A stretch of DNA of 64,000 bases from Sulfurirhabdus autotrophica (GCF_004346685.1 NZ_SMCO01000015.1:20794-84793); one strand, 5' to 3'; positions 25,801-35,252 are shown, counted from the first letter of the stretch. A program made the numbers and translations. The notes: generated by a model from the letters alone, not told the origin.

Positions 25801-27001
25801 ATACGAAGCAGTTGATTCTGAAGGTAGATCCAGAACTGGGGTGCTCGAAGCGGATACCCCTCGGCAAGTTCGCTTGAATTTGCGTGAACAGGGTTTAATT
25901 GCAGTTAGCGTTGAAGCACTTTCTGAAAAAGCAGCATCTCAAGGGAGAAGGTGGCAGTTAAGGCGTGGGTTGCCACTTTCAGAACTGAGTTTGCTGACAA
26001 GGCAATTATCAACTTTACTGAACGCCGGACTGACAATTGATCAAACATTGAATGCTTTGATTGAACAGACGGAATCGCAGTACCAACGGCAAGTTCTAGC
26101 CGGTGTGCGCAGCGAAATATTGGCTGGCCATACCTTGGCTCGGGCTATGTCCCAATACCCTACAGTATTTCCAGAACTTTATCAGACCCTTGTGCAAAGC
26201 GGGGAACAATCAGGCCAGTTGAGCCGTGTATTGTTGCGTTTGGCAGATTACATGGAAGACCGGTATGCGCTTCGGCAAAAAGTAGTGCTGGCCTTTATTT
26301 ATCCTGCTGTGGTGACATTTGTGGCAATTGCCGTTGTTGCAGGATTGCTTACCTATGTGGTTCCCCAAGTAGTCAATGTTTTTCTGAATACCAATCAGCC
26401 TTTACCCTGGTTAACTCGTGCTTTGATGGGTTTAAGTTCATTTTTGCGTAGTACCTGGTTTATCTGGATTGCAATTATAGTCATTGGAACTTGGGGAGGT
26501 CGGAAAGCTTTAAAACGCCCTGATATACGTTACCGTTTCCATTCCTGGTTGTTGAAACTGCCGCTAGTTGGCAGGTTGATCCGCGGCTTGAATACTGCGC
26601 GTCTTGCCAGCACATTGGCTATTCTGGTTGGCAGCGGTGTGCCATTGTTAACTGCATTGCAGGCTGGGGTGGGAGTGTTAAACAGTTATCCGATGCGAAG
26701 TGCGTTGGAAGAGGTAGTAAGCCGAGTAAGAGAAGGGGGGAGCTTAAGCCGTTCTTTAGCACGTACTAAAATGTTTCCACCGGTGATGATCCATCTTATT
26801 GCCAGTGGGGAGGCCAGTGGCAAACTGGATCAGATGTTAGAGCGTATTGCTACACAGCAGACGCAGGAGATGCAAAGTCGTGTGGCCACGCTTACTGGAT
26901 TGATGGAACCCCTGTTGATATTGTTGATGGGAGGGGTAGTGCTGGTAATTGTATTGGCAATTCTGCTGCCAATATTTGAAATGAATCAACTGGTACACTA
27001 A
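25787..27001 (+). CDS. gspF: Type II secretion system platform protein GspF
   Basis: This 404-residue protein has two repeated GspF domains (about 70-195 and 270-395: LSLLTRQLSTLLNAGLTIDQTL and TARLASTLAILVGSGVPLLTAL). Its membrane segments lie near 170-190, 220-240 and 375-398. It is the inner-membrane platform that works with GspE. It overlaps gspE at its start. Its stop codon overlaps by one base with the start codon of the intramembrane protease gene, so that gene is translated from the same message. Confidence 0.95.
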   Translation: MSGFRYEAVDSEGRSRTGVLEADTPRQVRLNLREQGLIAVSVEALSEKAASQGRRWQLRRGLPLSELSLLTRQLSTLLNAGLTIDQTLNALIEQTESQYQRQVLAGVRSEILAGHTLARAMSQYPTVFPELYQTLVQSGEQSGQLSRVLLRLADYMEDRYALRQKVVLAFIYPAVVTFVAIAVVAGLLTYVVPQVVNVFLNTNQPLPWLTRALMGLSSFLRSTWFIWIAIIVIGTWGGRKALKRPDIRYRFHSWLLKLPLVGRLIRGLNTARLASTLAILVGSGVPLLTALQAGVGVLNSYPMRSALEEVVSRVREGGSLSRSLARTKMFPPVMIHLIASGEASGKLDQMLERIATQQTQEMQSRVATLTGLMEPLLILLMGGVVLVIVLAILLPIFEMNQLVH

Positions 27002-27483
27002 TGTATAAAGCGGTGCTTGCAGATGCGGGGCTAACTGGGTATCGACCATTTTTCCGAGATATTCAATTTTTATTGGCGTTATTGGTTGGTGTTTTTGTAT
27101 GGTTCGAGATGTGGTTTCTTTCATCGAACTTGCTGCCTGTTTTTTTGGTTCAAAACAGTTTTATTTTCTTTCTTTCTGTAGTGTTATGGCAGCCATTTTT
27201 AGAGGAATTGCTATTTAGAGGGGTAGTTCAGGGGCAATTCAGGTTACATAACTGGGGCAAGGAAAAGCGCTGGGGAATAACGCGAGCGAATTTGTTTGCC
27301 TCGCTATTATTTGTACTCGTCCATTTTATTTATCATTCGCCACTTTGGGCTATTGCAGTTTTTTTCCCTTCGCTTGTGTTTGGGTATTTTCGGGATAAAT
27401 ATGGCAGCATTTATGCCGCGTTGGCGTTGCATGTATTTTATAACGCGGGCTATTTTTTGCTAGGGTTATTGAAAATGGTTTGA
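27001..27483 (+). CDS. mrtJ: CPBP-family glutamic-type intramembrane protease, probable JDVT-CTERM processing enzyme
   Basis: This 160-residue membrane protein has three or four hydrophobic segments and the three CPBP (Abi/CAAX-like) motifs: EELLFRG with Glu68-Glu69 and Arg73, FVLVH with His108, and HVFYN with His144 and Asn148. All predicted catalytic residues are present. Its small size and form match the CPBP protease family paired with JDVT-CTERM proteins; I believe the name used is MrtJ. The window encodes one such tail, on the 5039 protein, which supports the pairing. The gene lies between gspF and gspG and overlaps gspF by one base. That placement suggests work alongside T2SS, as is known for proteins with Cys-containing CTERM tails handled by rhombosortase or myxosortase. 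Function is by family and context only. Confidence 0.75.
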   Translation: MYKAVLADAGLTGYRPFFRDIQFLLALLVGVFVWFEMWFLSSNLLPVFLVQNSFIFFLSVVLWQPFLEELLFRGVVQGQFRLHNWGKEKRWGITRANLFASLLFVLVHFIYHSPLWAIAVFFPSLVFGYFRDKYGSIYAALALHVFYNAGYFLLGLLKMV

Positions 27484-27534
27484 GGTGGAAATAATTTGGG
27501 TTCGGAATCGAAAACTAATGTCTGGAGTTAAAAA

Positions 27535-27984
27535 ATGTTGAGTAAGTATCACGCGAAGAAGAAAGCGCTGCAGAGTGGTTTTACCCTTATTGAGATTATG
27601 ATTGTAGTGGTTATTCTGGGAATTCTCGCGGCATTGATTGTGCCTAAGGTCATGGGGCGGCCTGATGAAGCGCGGATTGTTGCTGCCAAACAGGATGTTG
27701 CTGCATTGATGCAGGCACTTAAACTTTATCGGTTGGATAATATTTCATACCCAACGACAGATCAGGGCTTGCAGGCGTTAGTGGTTAAACCCGCGAGTGC
27801 GCCGGTCCCTCCAAACTGGAAATTAGGTGGATATTTGGATCGGCTTCCTAAAGATCCGTGGGGACATGACTATCAATACCTAAGTCCTGGCATCAGAGGG
27901 GAAATCGACGTGTTCAGCTTGGGTGCGGATGGCGCGCCAGGCGGCGAGGGGAATGATGCTGATGTGGGTTCCTGGAGTCAGTAA
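27535..27984 (+). CDS. gspG: Major pseudopilin GspG
   Basis: This 149-residue pseudopilin has a prepilin leader cut after Gly15 and a mature N-terminus FTLIEIMIVVVILGILAALI with the conserved Glu5. The C-terminal part has the calcium-binding GspG form (PKDPWGHDYQYLSPG, FSLGADGAPGGEGNDADVGSW). It is the main subunit of the T2SS pseudopilus. A good ribosome site (TGGAGT) precedes ATG 27535. The 51-base gap before it is the only break in the tight gspF to gspI run. Confidence 0.95.
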   Translation: MLSKYHAKKKALQSGFTLIEIMIVVVILGILAALIVPKVMGRPDEARIVAAKQDVAALMQALKLYRLDNISYPTTDQGLQALVVKPASAPVPPNWKLGGYLDRLPKDPWGHDYQYLSPGIRGEIDVFSLGADGAPGGEGNDADVGSWSQ

Positions 27985-28492
27985 TCGCGTATTTTCTGCT
28001 GGCATGCCTAACCTGAAATCAAAACGACAGGCTGGTTTTACGCTTGTAGAAATTTTGATTGTGCTTGTCATTATCGGGATTACGGTAGGTTTGATTAGCG
28101 TGAATTTCATGCCTGACGATAAACAAAAATTGATGGATGAGGTCAGAAAGCTCTCTTTGCTGATAGAGCAGGCACATGATGAAGCGATAGTGAGTGGAAG
28201 AGAAATTGCGTTGTCGTTAGACGGTGACAAGTATCAGTTTTGGCGCAAAGATGAATATGGCAAATGGGTGCAATTTACGAATGATGACTTGTTCCGTGAA
28301 CGATTGTTGGGATCCGAAATAAAGCTTTCGGAACTGAGTATTAATTCAGCCAAAGTTGTTGCGAATGAGCGTTTGATTTTTTCCCCAGCAGGAATGAGCG
28401 CGCCATTCAGCATCAATTTAGAATTAAAAGGGCATCATATGTGGATCACTTCTGACAGTCAGGGAAAGATAGCCTTGAAGAGCGATGAATAA
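27962..28492 (+). CDS. gspH: Minor pseudopilin GspH
   Basis: The minor pseudopilin has a type IV leader ending in AG before FTLVEILIVLVIIGITVGLI, followed by a GspH-type globular domain. The open frame extends upstream into gspG. Among in-frame starts ATG 27953, 27956 and 27962, the last has the best spacing from GAGGGG (27946-27951). All of them overlap the end of gspG. The length of about 176 residues is normal. It overlaps gspI by eight bases. Confidence 0.9.
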   Translation: MWVPGVSNRVFSAGMPNLKSKRQAGFTLVEILIVLVIIGITVGLISVNFMPDDKQKLMDEVRKLSLLIEQAHDEAIVSGREIALSLDGDKYQFWRKDEYGKWVQFTNDDLFRERLLGSEIKLSELSINSAKVVANERLIFSPAGMSAPFSINLELKGHHMWITSDSQGKIALKSDE

Positions 28493-28853
28493 ACAGGCAG
28501 GGTTTACCTTACTGGAAGTGTTGATCGCGTTAGCAATTCTGGCCATTGCAATGGCGGCGGTTGCGCGCGCATCCATGCAAATGACTGACAGTTCCAATGA
28601 ACTTAAGCGTAGATTGTTGGCAAGTTGGGTTGTTGATAATCGCTTGGCTGAGCATATGGCCCGGTCTGAATGGCCTCCAGTTGGATTAAGTAATGGTATG
28701 GAAGACCAGGCAGGATTGTCACTACGCTGGGAAGAAAATGTTTCAAATTCACCTAATATTGCATTTAGACGCGTCGAAATAAAGGTTTACGCAGGTGTTG
28801 ATAAACAAGCCTTGGCTCAGTTGGTGGGTTATCTAGGTAGAGGTAAAGAGTAA
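28485..28853 (+). CDS. gspI: Minor pseudopilin GspI
   Basis: This 122-residue minor pseudopilin has a very short leader (MNKQAG) before FTLLEVLIALAILAIAMAAV. The rest is a small GspI domain (VDNRLAEH, RRVEIKVYA). It forms the pseudopilus tip with GspJ and GspK. Its start lies within the end of gspH, and its stop is directly adjacent to the gspJ start. Confidence 0.92.
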   Translation: MNKQAGFTLLEVLIALAILAIAMAAVARASMQMTDSSNELKRRLLASWVVDNRLAEHMARSEWPPVGLSNGMEDQAGLSLRWEENVSNSPNIAFRRVEIKVYAGVDKQALAQLVGYLGRGKE

Positions 28854-29519
28854 ATGGTATTTTGGAGTTTAGCTGCGCAAAGCAAGGAAAAAGTTACTCA
28901 TCAGAGCAATAAATGCGCCAATGTTTACACCATTTCTGGCTTTACGCTGCTCGAGTTGCTGGTTGCAATAGCCATATTTTCTGTTATGTCAGTGGTAGCA
29001 TATAGGGGATTAAACGCGACGCTGGAGACACGTGCACATTTATTGGACGATAACCGAAAATGGCGTGAACTATCTTTATTTTTTGCTCAAATGAAAGATA
29101 GTCTGACAAATGTAGTCAATCGTCCAGTTCGTAATAATAATAATGATCTAGTGCTGCCAGCATTTGCAGGAAAACCCGAAGTGATTGGTGAGGATGACGC
29201 TCAACTGGTATTTACCCGGATAGGTTTGCCTGGGCAACTAGGAAGCTTAGGGGGCTTGCAACGATATGGTTATCGTTTGCGTGAACATAATATTGAACAA
29301 TTGGTCTGGCCGGTTTTGGATCAGGCTCCACGCACTCAACCTGCAGTTTTTCAGGTGTTGCCCCATGTAACCAGCTTTGTGATGCGCTATTTAGATAAGC
29401 AGGGGAAATGGCAATCAAAGTGGCCAGTATTAGGGCAGAATGATGTTGCGCCGCAGGCAGTAGAGATTCGGGTTGGTTTGCAATCTGGTGAGCAAATAGT
29501 GCGGTTATTTGCGCTATGA
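28854..29519 (+). CDS. gspJ: Minor pseudopilin GspJ
   Basis: This 221-residue pseudopilin has the prepilin motif SG before FTLLELLVAIAIFSVMSVVAYRG, here after a long leader of about 29 residues. The GspJ domain follows (RWELSLFF-like KWRELSLFF, FTRIGLPG, GLQRYGYRL). No better downstream start exists before the cleavage site. It abuts gspI and overlaps gspK by four bases. The unusually long leader might mean a different true start. Confidence 0.9.
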   Translation: MVFWSLAAQSKEKVTHQSNKCANVYTISGFTLLELLVAIAIFSVMSVVAYRGLNATLETRAHLLDDNRKWRELSLFFAQMKDSLTNVVNRPVRNNNNDLVLPAFAGKPEVIGEDDAQLVFTRIGLPGQLGSLGGLQRYGYRLREHNIEQLVWPVLDQAPRTQPAVFQVLPHVTSFVMRYLDKQGKWQSKWPVLGQNDVAPQAVEIRVGLQSGEQIVRLFAL

Positions 29520-30460
29520 TTTTGTTCAAACCTTCAGCCAGTAAAGTCGGGGAGAGTGGCATCGCAATCATTACGGTGATACTGATTGTCGCATTGGCTT
29601 CCAGCGTAGCGGCATTTATGGCGTGGCAACAACAAATCTGGATCAGACAGGTGGAAAATTTAAGGGACCAAGCCCAGGCACAGGCAATTTCCCGTGCAGC
29701 AATTGATTGGGCACGCGCAATTTTAGCTGATGATGCACGTAATAATAATGTAGATTATCTGGGGGAAAAGTGGGCAACGGTACTGGCGCCAATACCGGTT
29801 GAAAATGGCCAGGTAACCGGAAGCATCACAGACCAACAGGGATTATTTAACCTGAATAATGTGGTCCGTAATGGTGCAGTGAGTCCACCAGATTTGGCTA
29901 TTTTCAAACGCCTACTAAATCAACTCAAACTTTCGACAGATTTGGCAAATGCAGTAGTGGACTGGATAGATTTAAATTCTGATGTAACCTCGCCCGGTGG
30001 AGCAGAAGACATGGATTACCTGGCACTGGATATACCTTATCGTTCAGCAAACCAGAATCTGACCGATCTTAATGATTTGTTACGGATAAAAGGATTTGAC
30101 CGGGGGATTGTTGATCGTTTAAGTCCCTTTGTAACGGTATTACCCGAGCCAACACAAGTGAATGTGAATACAGCACCAGCAGAAGTGCTGCTTGCGCTGT
30201 TTGAGGATTTATCTTCAGAAGATGTAAAAGCCCTTGTAAACAAAAGGAAGTCTGAGCATTATGTAAACCAGGCTGATTTTAGGGCGCAACTGCCGGCTAC
30301 AAAAGTTGGGCAAATCAATGATAATATTTTCAGTGTAAGCAGCCGGTATTTTATGGTAACAAGTTTGGCAAATTTTGGTCGAGCTCAGGCTGGTTATAAG
30401 GCATTGTTAATGCGACAAGGTGACGTTTGGCCCGCTGTAGTATGGAAAAAAACTAACTAA
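29516..30460 (+). CDS. gspK: Minor pseudopilin GspK
   Basis: This 314-residue protein has a leader ending in Gly before IAIITVILIVALASSVAAF. It lacks the Glu5 of other pseudopilins, as usual for GspK. The large globular domain has helix-hairpin-helix-like SAM repeats (LNDLLRIKGFDRGIVDRLSPFV, NVNTAPAEVLLALF). GspK caps the pseudopilus tip. It overlaps gspJ by four bases. Confidence 0.93.
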   Translation: MILFKPSASKVGESGIAIITVILIVALASSVAAFMAWQQQIWIRQVENLRDQAQAQAISRAAIDWARAILADDARNNNVDYLGEKWATVLAPIPVENGQVTGSITDQQGLFNLNNVVRNGAVSPPDLAIFKRLLNQLKLSTDLANAVVDWIDLNSDVTSPGGAEDMDYLALDIPYRSANQNLTDLNDLLRIKGFDRGIVDRLSPFVTVLPEPTQVNVNTAPAEVLLALFEDLSSEDVKALVNKRKSEHYVNQADFRAQLPATKVGQINDNIFSVSSRYFMVTSLANFGRAQAGYKALLMRQGDVWPAVVWKKTN

Positions 30461-30464
30461 AATT

Positions 30465-31781
30465 ATGGGGCAACATTTGTCACTTTTACAGATATATATA
30501 CCAGAGCATTTTGCGGAAAATACTGTCGCCACCATTGTTCAGTCTACTGGTGGGTCAGAATCTGAAGTTGGTGTTGAAAGTAGCGATAAATCACTGTGTC
30601 AATGGGTTCTGCGAGATACACAGGGCAGAATCGTTCATCGAGGAGATAGTCCCCTTTCGGCCATACCAAAAGCCGATAATGTTCAGGTGGTTGTACCTGC
30701 AAGTATGGTGTTATTAGCGCAAGTGCGTGTGCCAACGCGAAATCGACGGAAAATGCTGCAATTGCTCCCTTATGCAGTTGAAGAAAAACTGATGTACGAT
30801 CCTGACGCCATTCATGTTGCAGCGGGCCCCCAATTGCTTAATGGCGAAACGGTTGTGGCATTGATTGATAAAGGCTGGATGAAGCGAGTATTGAGTGAGT
30901 TACAGAGCAATGGACTGTTACCTCGCCAAATGTTGCCTGAAACGCTTCTCCCCTGTGTGAGCCCTGGTAAATGGACAATGGTGTGGAATGGTCGTGAAGG
31001 GTTTGTACGTAAAGATAGCGTCTCTGGCTCATCTATAGATGGTGGCAATCTGGAAACTCCCCCACTTGGTTTAATGCTTGCGGTTAAAGAAGCTGCAGCC
31101 AAAGGAAACGCCCCGCAGAAAATCAGGTTGCAGCTTACAAAGGGAGCTGAAATGCCCAGCTTGGAAAGTTGGGCGACTAAACTTGATGTGGCAGTTTCTT
31201 TGGAGCCAATTTGGGAATGGTATTCAGCTACAGATAAGCTGGACAAAGGGATCAATCTGCTGCAAGGAGAATTTGCTCCGGCAGGCTTCAATTCTGATTG
31301 GCTGACTAAATATAAACTGCCTTTAATTCTTGCAGGTCTTATCTTGTTATTGCAGTTTGGCGGTGGGATAACTGAGTGGTCTATTCTTACCTATCAAAAG
31401 CATCAATTGGAAAATCAGATCCAACAATTTTTTCATCAAGCGTTCCCTGAAGCTAAGGTTATTGTGGATGCGCCATTACAAATGCAACGAAATCTTGCAC
31501 AGTTAAGGCATGCCAAAGGGTTGTCTGACCCGACAGACTTTTTGCCAATGCTGGCGAAAGTGGTGCCATTGCTTTCGCAGTCAGGTATGGTGATAGCTCA
31601 GGATTTGCAGTATGATAACGGCATCCTAAAAATAAGCTTGCAGTTAAAAGCCTCACAAACCGCCGAACAAATACGTAGCAGGTTTCAAAATGCGGGTGTG
31701 AAAATGGAGGTAGAAAAGATTGAAGTCCTCAAATCAGGTGGAATAATTGCGCATCTGATTGTTAAAGGGGGCGTTTCATGA
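30465..31781 (+). CDS. gspL: Type II secretion system protein GspL
   Basis: This 438-residue protein has a cytoplasmic actin-like domain that binds GspE (about 1-270: MLQLLPYAVEEKLMYDPDAIH), one membrane segment (LPLILAGLILLLQFGGGI, about 285-302) and a periplasmic ferredoxin-like domain. The family is divergent but the order and topology are typical. It overlaps gspM by four bases. Confidence 0.9.
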   Translation: MGQHLSLLQIYIPEHFAENTVATIVQSTGGSESEVGVESSDKSLCQWVLRDTQGRIVHRGDSPLSAIPKADNVQVVVPASMVLLAQVRVPTRNRRKMLQLLPYAVEEKLMYDPDAIHVAAGPQLLNGETVVALIDKGWMKRVLSELQSNGLLPRQMLPETLLPCVSPGKWTMVWNGREGFVRKDSVSGSSIDGGNLETPPLGLMLAVKEAAAKGNAPQKIRLQLTKGAEMPSLESWATKLDVAVSLEPIWEWYSATDKLDKGINLLQGEFAPAGFNSDWLTKYKLPLILAGLILLLQFGGGITEWSILTYQKHQLENQIQQFFHQAFPEAKVIVDAPLQMQRNLAQLRHAKGLSDPTDFLPMLAKVVPLLSQSGMVIAQDLQYDNGILKISLQLKASQTAEQIRSRFQNAGVKMEVEKIEVLKSGGIIAHLIVKGGVS

Positions 31782-32278
31782 GCGACAAAATACAGATGTA
31801 CTGGAAATCACTGCCTTTGCGTGAGCGCTGGCTGCTTGGTGTTGGATTTTTCGCGCTATTTACTGTCATTTTAGTGTTTTACATTTGGCAACCGATGAAT
31901 CAGGCGCGTTATAAGTTACGAGCAAATTTGCCACAACTCAAAGCAAATGCGCAGCAGATGCAATTAAATGCCTTAGAGGTCGCCAGGATAAAATCACTTC
32001 CGGTTGTAGCACCATTGCCTATTGGCAATGTTAAGGAAGTGTTAGAACATTCAGCGGAGAAGTTTAATTTAATGAACGAACGCACGTTCATCAATGTTGA
32101 TAGCGCTGGACGCATTAGCATTGAGATGGAGAATGTTTCTTTTGATGGATGGATAAAGTGGTTGGGTAATTTGCAGGAACAAAACCGAATTCTGGTTGAA
32201 AGTTGCCTTATTGAAGGGGTAGCTCAGCCAGGCTTGGTGAAGGTGAAAGCCAAATTGCTGGTGAAGGTTGCCGGATGA
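31778..32278 (+). CDS. gspM: Type II secretion system protein GspM
   Basis: This 166-residue protein has one N-terminal membrane segment (ERWLLGVGFFALFTVILVFYIW) and a periplasmic domain of ferredoxin-like type (VKEVLEHSAEKFNL to WLGNLQEQNRI). It partners GspL in the inner-membrane platform. It overlaps gspL by four bases at its start and gspN by four at its end. Confidence 0.88.
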   Translation: MSDKIQMYWKSLPLRERWLLGVGFFALFTVILVFYIWQPMNQARYKLRANLPQLKANAQQMQLNALEVARIKSLPVVAPLPIGNVKEVLEHSAEKFNLMNERTFINVDSAGRISIEMENVSFDGWIKWLGNLQEQNRILVESCLIEGVAQPGLVKVKAKLLVKVAG

Positions 32279-33069
32279 CTTTTGGTAAAACGGTTGAACG
32301 CAGTAAGCACCTAAAATATTTATTTGCAGGCTTAGTCTTGTATGTTTTCTTTTTAATTGTAACTGCGCCAGCCAGTCTGATGGAATGGTTGTTACCAAGA
32401 CTGTCAAACGGTAGGTTAGAAATCACACAGTCTGAAGGCGGCTTTTGGCATGGCAAAGCACAGCAGGTTGTGCTCAAAAAAAATGATAGTAGCCAGAGGC
32501 AGCTTGGTAGTTTGGAATGGGAAATACTTTTGTTGCCAATGTTTAAAATGGAATTGGCAACAAAAATAGCACTTGAAAATGGCCAAAATAAATCGCAGGG
32601 TGTTGTTGCAAAAAGCTTTGGAACGTTCCATATTAGTAATATGAATAGCATTTTACCTATTGAAGTACTGGCAGATTTTATGCCGGCTTGGCAAATGTGG
32701 AAACCTGAAGGTGAACTGATATTTAAAGCAAAAGACTTTTCTATTGGAAAAAAATTGGCGGGTGAAGCAATGGTTGAGTGGAGAAATGCTTCTGTAAGCT
32801 TGAGTCGTATAAACCCTTTAGGTAGTTATCATATGGATCTTCAGGGAGATAATAGTGTTTCCAAGATTCGATTATCTACCCTGTCCGGCTTGCTGCGTAT
32901 AGCGGGAGAAGGTGAATGGTCAAGTGATAGGGGTATTGAGTTTCGAGGAACAGCACAGGCAGAACCAGCAAGAAAAGCAGAATTAGAGGATTTGCTAAAA
33001 TTAATGGGTAAGGAGCAGAGGAATGGTGCTTACCAGATTGAAATCTCACAAATGCAAAAACCAAAATAG
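32275..33069 (+). CDS. gspN: Type II secretion system protein GspN
   Basis: This 264-residue protein has an N-terminal membrane segment (YLFAGLVLYVFFLIVTAPASL). The following sequence resembles GspN (RLSNGRLEITQSEGGFWHGKA; LSGLLRIAGEGEW). GspN is not essential in many systems and its role is poorly known. It ends the gsp run, and 136 bases without a clear terminator separate it from the polysaccharide export gene. Confidence 0.88.
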   Translation: MTFGKTVERSKHLKYLFAGLVLYVFFLIVTAPASLMEWLLPRLSNGRLEITQSEGGFWHGKAQQVVLKKNDSSQRQLGSLEWEILLLPMFKMELATKIALENGQNKSQGVVAKSFGTFHISNMNSILPIEVLADFMPAWQMWKPEGELIFKAKDFSIGKKLAGEAMVEWRNASVSLSRINPLGSYHMDLQGDNSVSKIRLSTLSGLLRIAGEGEWSSDRGIEFRGTAQAEPARKAELEDLLKLMGKEQRNGAYQIEISQMQKPK

Positions 33070-33205
33070 TGCATTCAGTTTCAAGTGTTTTGAACAGATA
33101 TTATTTTATTGATTTGAAAAGCAAGAGAAAAATAGTATATTTGTACCAACTGTAAGGCATTTTTGTCATAATTTAACAATAAATTTGTTTTAAAATAAGG
33201 TCCTA

Positions 33206-33823
33206 ATGATGAAATTTAATAATATTTTGACTATTCCAGTTTTTATTTTAGGCTTGCTGATAAGCAGTGTTTCTCAGGCAGAAAAAGTTATTGAGCAGGT
33301 GCCATCTGATACGCCAAAAGCTGAAGCAGGGATTGTCGATCAGGGATACCAGATTGGGCCTGAAGATGTGCTATCGATTTCTGTCTGGAAAGAAGAAGGT
33401 CTTAAAGCTGAAGTATTAGTTAGGCCAGACGGGGGGTTGTCTTTTCCTCTGGTAGGAGAAGTTCAAGCGCAAGGGAAGACCACAGAACAAATTCAGAAAG
33501 AAATTACTGCGCGGCTTGAAAAATTCATTCCTGACCCTGTAGTATCGGTTTCGGTACTGAAAGTGGTTGGTAACAAAATTTATGTAATTGGAAAAGTAAA
33601 TAAGCCGGGTGAGTATCCGGCTGGTCGCTATGTTGATGTTTTACAAGCGCTAAGTATGGCGGGAGGGTTAACGCCATTTGCTGCAGAGAACGATATAAAG
33701 GTGTTACGTAAAGAAAACGGTAAGGATTTGGTTTTACCCTTTCGATATTCACAAGTCCAAAAAGGACAAGAACTAGATCAGAATATTATGCTTCAAAGTG
33801 GGGATGTGGTTGTGGTTCCATGA
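33206..33823 (+). CDS. Polysaccharide export protein of the exosortase-associated (EpsE/Wza-like) type
   Basis: This 205-residue protein has a signal peptide (ILGLLISSVSQA). The Poly_export domain follows (YQIGPEDVLSISVWKEEGL; VRPDGGLSFPLVGEVQAQGKT), then a SLBB-like domain (VIGKVNKPGEYPAGRYVDVLQALSMAGG). It matches the short Wza-like proteins found at PEP-CTERM/exosortase loci (the TIGR03027 group). No lipobox Cys is visible after the signal peptide, unlike classic Wza. It probably forms the periplasmic to outer-membrane part of the exporter, together with the barrel gene next to it. It begins a six-gene group through 39204. Confidence 0.9.
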   Translation: MMKFNNILTIPVFILGLLISSVSQAEKVIEQVPSDTPKAEAGIVDQGYQIGPEDVLSISVWKEEGLKAEVLVRPDGGLSFPLVGEVQAQGKTTEQIQKEITARLEKFIPDPVVSVSVLKVVGNKIYVIGKVNKPGEYPAGRYVDVLQALSMAGGLTPFAAENDIKVLRKENGKDLVLPFRYSQVQKGQELDQNIMLQSGDVVVVP

Positions 33824-33873
33824 AATTTCAAGTGTTGCTTACATCTAGAAAAGAATAATTAGAGGATCTTATT

Positions 33874-35112
33874 TTGAATCTTTTTTTTGTTACAAAAAAG
33901 AGTTTTGTGTCGTGTAGCACTTCATTGTTGATGCTGCTTCCTTTGGTTTCGTTGGCAGCAGAATGGTCGGCAGAGCCTTCTGTAAGCCTAAAGGAAGAGT
34001 ATAACGATAATATTCACCTTACAATGGTAAAGCACCCTTCAGTTACTGCTACTACACTTTCGCCATCTGTTAAATTTAATTATGCTACTGAGATTTCTAA
34101 TGTCAGTGGAGGCGCGACATTAAGTGCCAATAAATACTCAGGCGAGCAGGGATTGGACAGGGTTGATCAATTTTATACCTTGTCTTCAAACTATAAAACT
34201 GAGCGGAGTATTTTTGGTTTGAATGCTAACTACACGAAAAGCTTCGCTTCTCAATATGACAACATCGCAACTGGCTCACTTATTCGGCGTACCGATTCAA
34301 ATATTGCGCCTTCATGGATTTGGTCGTTATCTGAAAAAAATGCTTTACGCCTTGATTATCAATTATCGCAAGTTAAGTATGATAGTGGCACGGATTATAA
34401 GGTAAATACAGCAACATTCAGCCTGATACAACAATATACTGAAAGAGATAAACTTATATTTCAAACTTATAATCAGAAGACTGACATAAATAGTGGCGTG
34501 GTGAAATCGGATTCTTATGGATTGAGTGGTGGTGTTACACACGACTTTTCAGAAACTTTAAGCGGTTCATTAACTATTGGTGGGTACACAGTAAAAACAA
34601 CGACAATCACCGGAACTCAATTATGTCCTTCATATAGTTTGGGATTTAATGGTAGCGGATTCTTTATTTATTGTGGTCAACCGTTAGTCACTGTTTTTTC
34701 AACATCTGAATCAAGAAATCGTGGTATGTCTTTTGATATGTCACTGAACAAACAATTTGAAACTGCAAATTTAACAGCGCAATACAGCAGAAAATTACAA
34801 CCTGGTGATAATACCTTGGTAGAGACTGATCAGGCGACTTTGATTTTGACCGATAAATGGTCACCTTTGGTATCAGGATCAATTAGCTCTTTCATTTTGC
34901 GTAGTAGAAATAAAGGCGGTGTTCTAGCAAATAATAGGAGATATTATACAGTATCTCCTAGCCTGAGTTGGCGTTTGTCAGAATCGTGGGTTTTAGACAC
35001 AGGGTACCGATATGAAAGAAATGAATATGAACAAACAAATTTTAGCGCTTCAGCAAATTCGGTATTTGCGCAAATAAAGTATGATTGGCCAAAATTTGCT
35101 ATATCCCGTTAA
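33874..35112 (+). CDS. Outer-membrane beta-barrel protein of the exosortase locus (TIGR03016-like)
   Basis: This 412-residue protein has a signal peptide (LLMLLPLVSLAAE) and then alternating beta strands (EWSAEPSVSLKEEYNDNIHLT, YSRKLQPGD, LSWRLSESWVLDTGYRYERNEYEQ) typical of an outer-membrane barrel. Its position between export and chain-length genes matches the PEP-CTERM system-associated outer-membrane family. TTG 33874 is the start, seven bases after AGAGGA. It may help the polysaccharide or matrix proteins cross the outer membrane. This is family and context inference. Confidence 0.75.
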   Translation: MNLFFVTKKSFVSCSTSLLMLLPLVSLAAEWSAEPSVSLKEEYNDNIHLTMVKHPSVTATTLSPSVKFNYATEISNVSGGATLSANKYSGEQGLDRVDQFYTLSSNYKTERSIFGLNANYTKSFASQYDNIATGSLIRRTDSNIAPSWIWSLSEKNALRLDYQLSQVKYDSGTDYKVNTATFSLIQQYTERDKLIFQTYNQKTDINSGVVKSDSYGLSGGVTHDFSETLSGSLTIGGYTVKTTTITGTQLCPSYSLGFNGSGFFIYCGQPLVTVFSTSESRNRGMSFDMSLNKQFETANLTAQYSRKLQPGDNTLVETDQATLILTDKWSPLVSGSISSFILRSRNKGGVLANNRRYYTVSPSLSWRLSESWVLDTGYRYERNEYEQTNFSASANSVFAQIKYDWPKFAISR

Positions 35113-35252
35113 TTGAAATAAGCCATTCCATTTTCAGTATATAAATTTTTTTGGTTGTGGATAGCGAGCATGAAATTGTAGTAAATGAATTTTGGTGAAC
35201 CATGAAGTAGATAATTTTAGTTTAATTATGCTAGTAGGAATGAACTAAAATT

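Noticed and set aside
33164..33178. TGTCATAATTTAACA, similar to the 17-bp element
   Set aside because: It is 15 bp long, lacks TGTCG and TTTACA, and has no sigma-54 motif after it.
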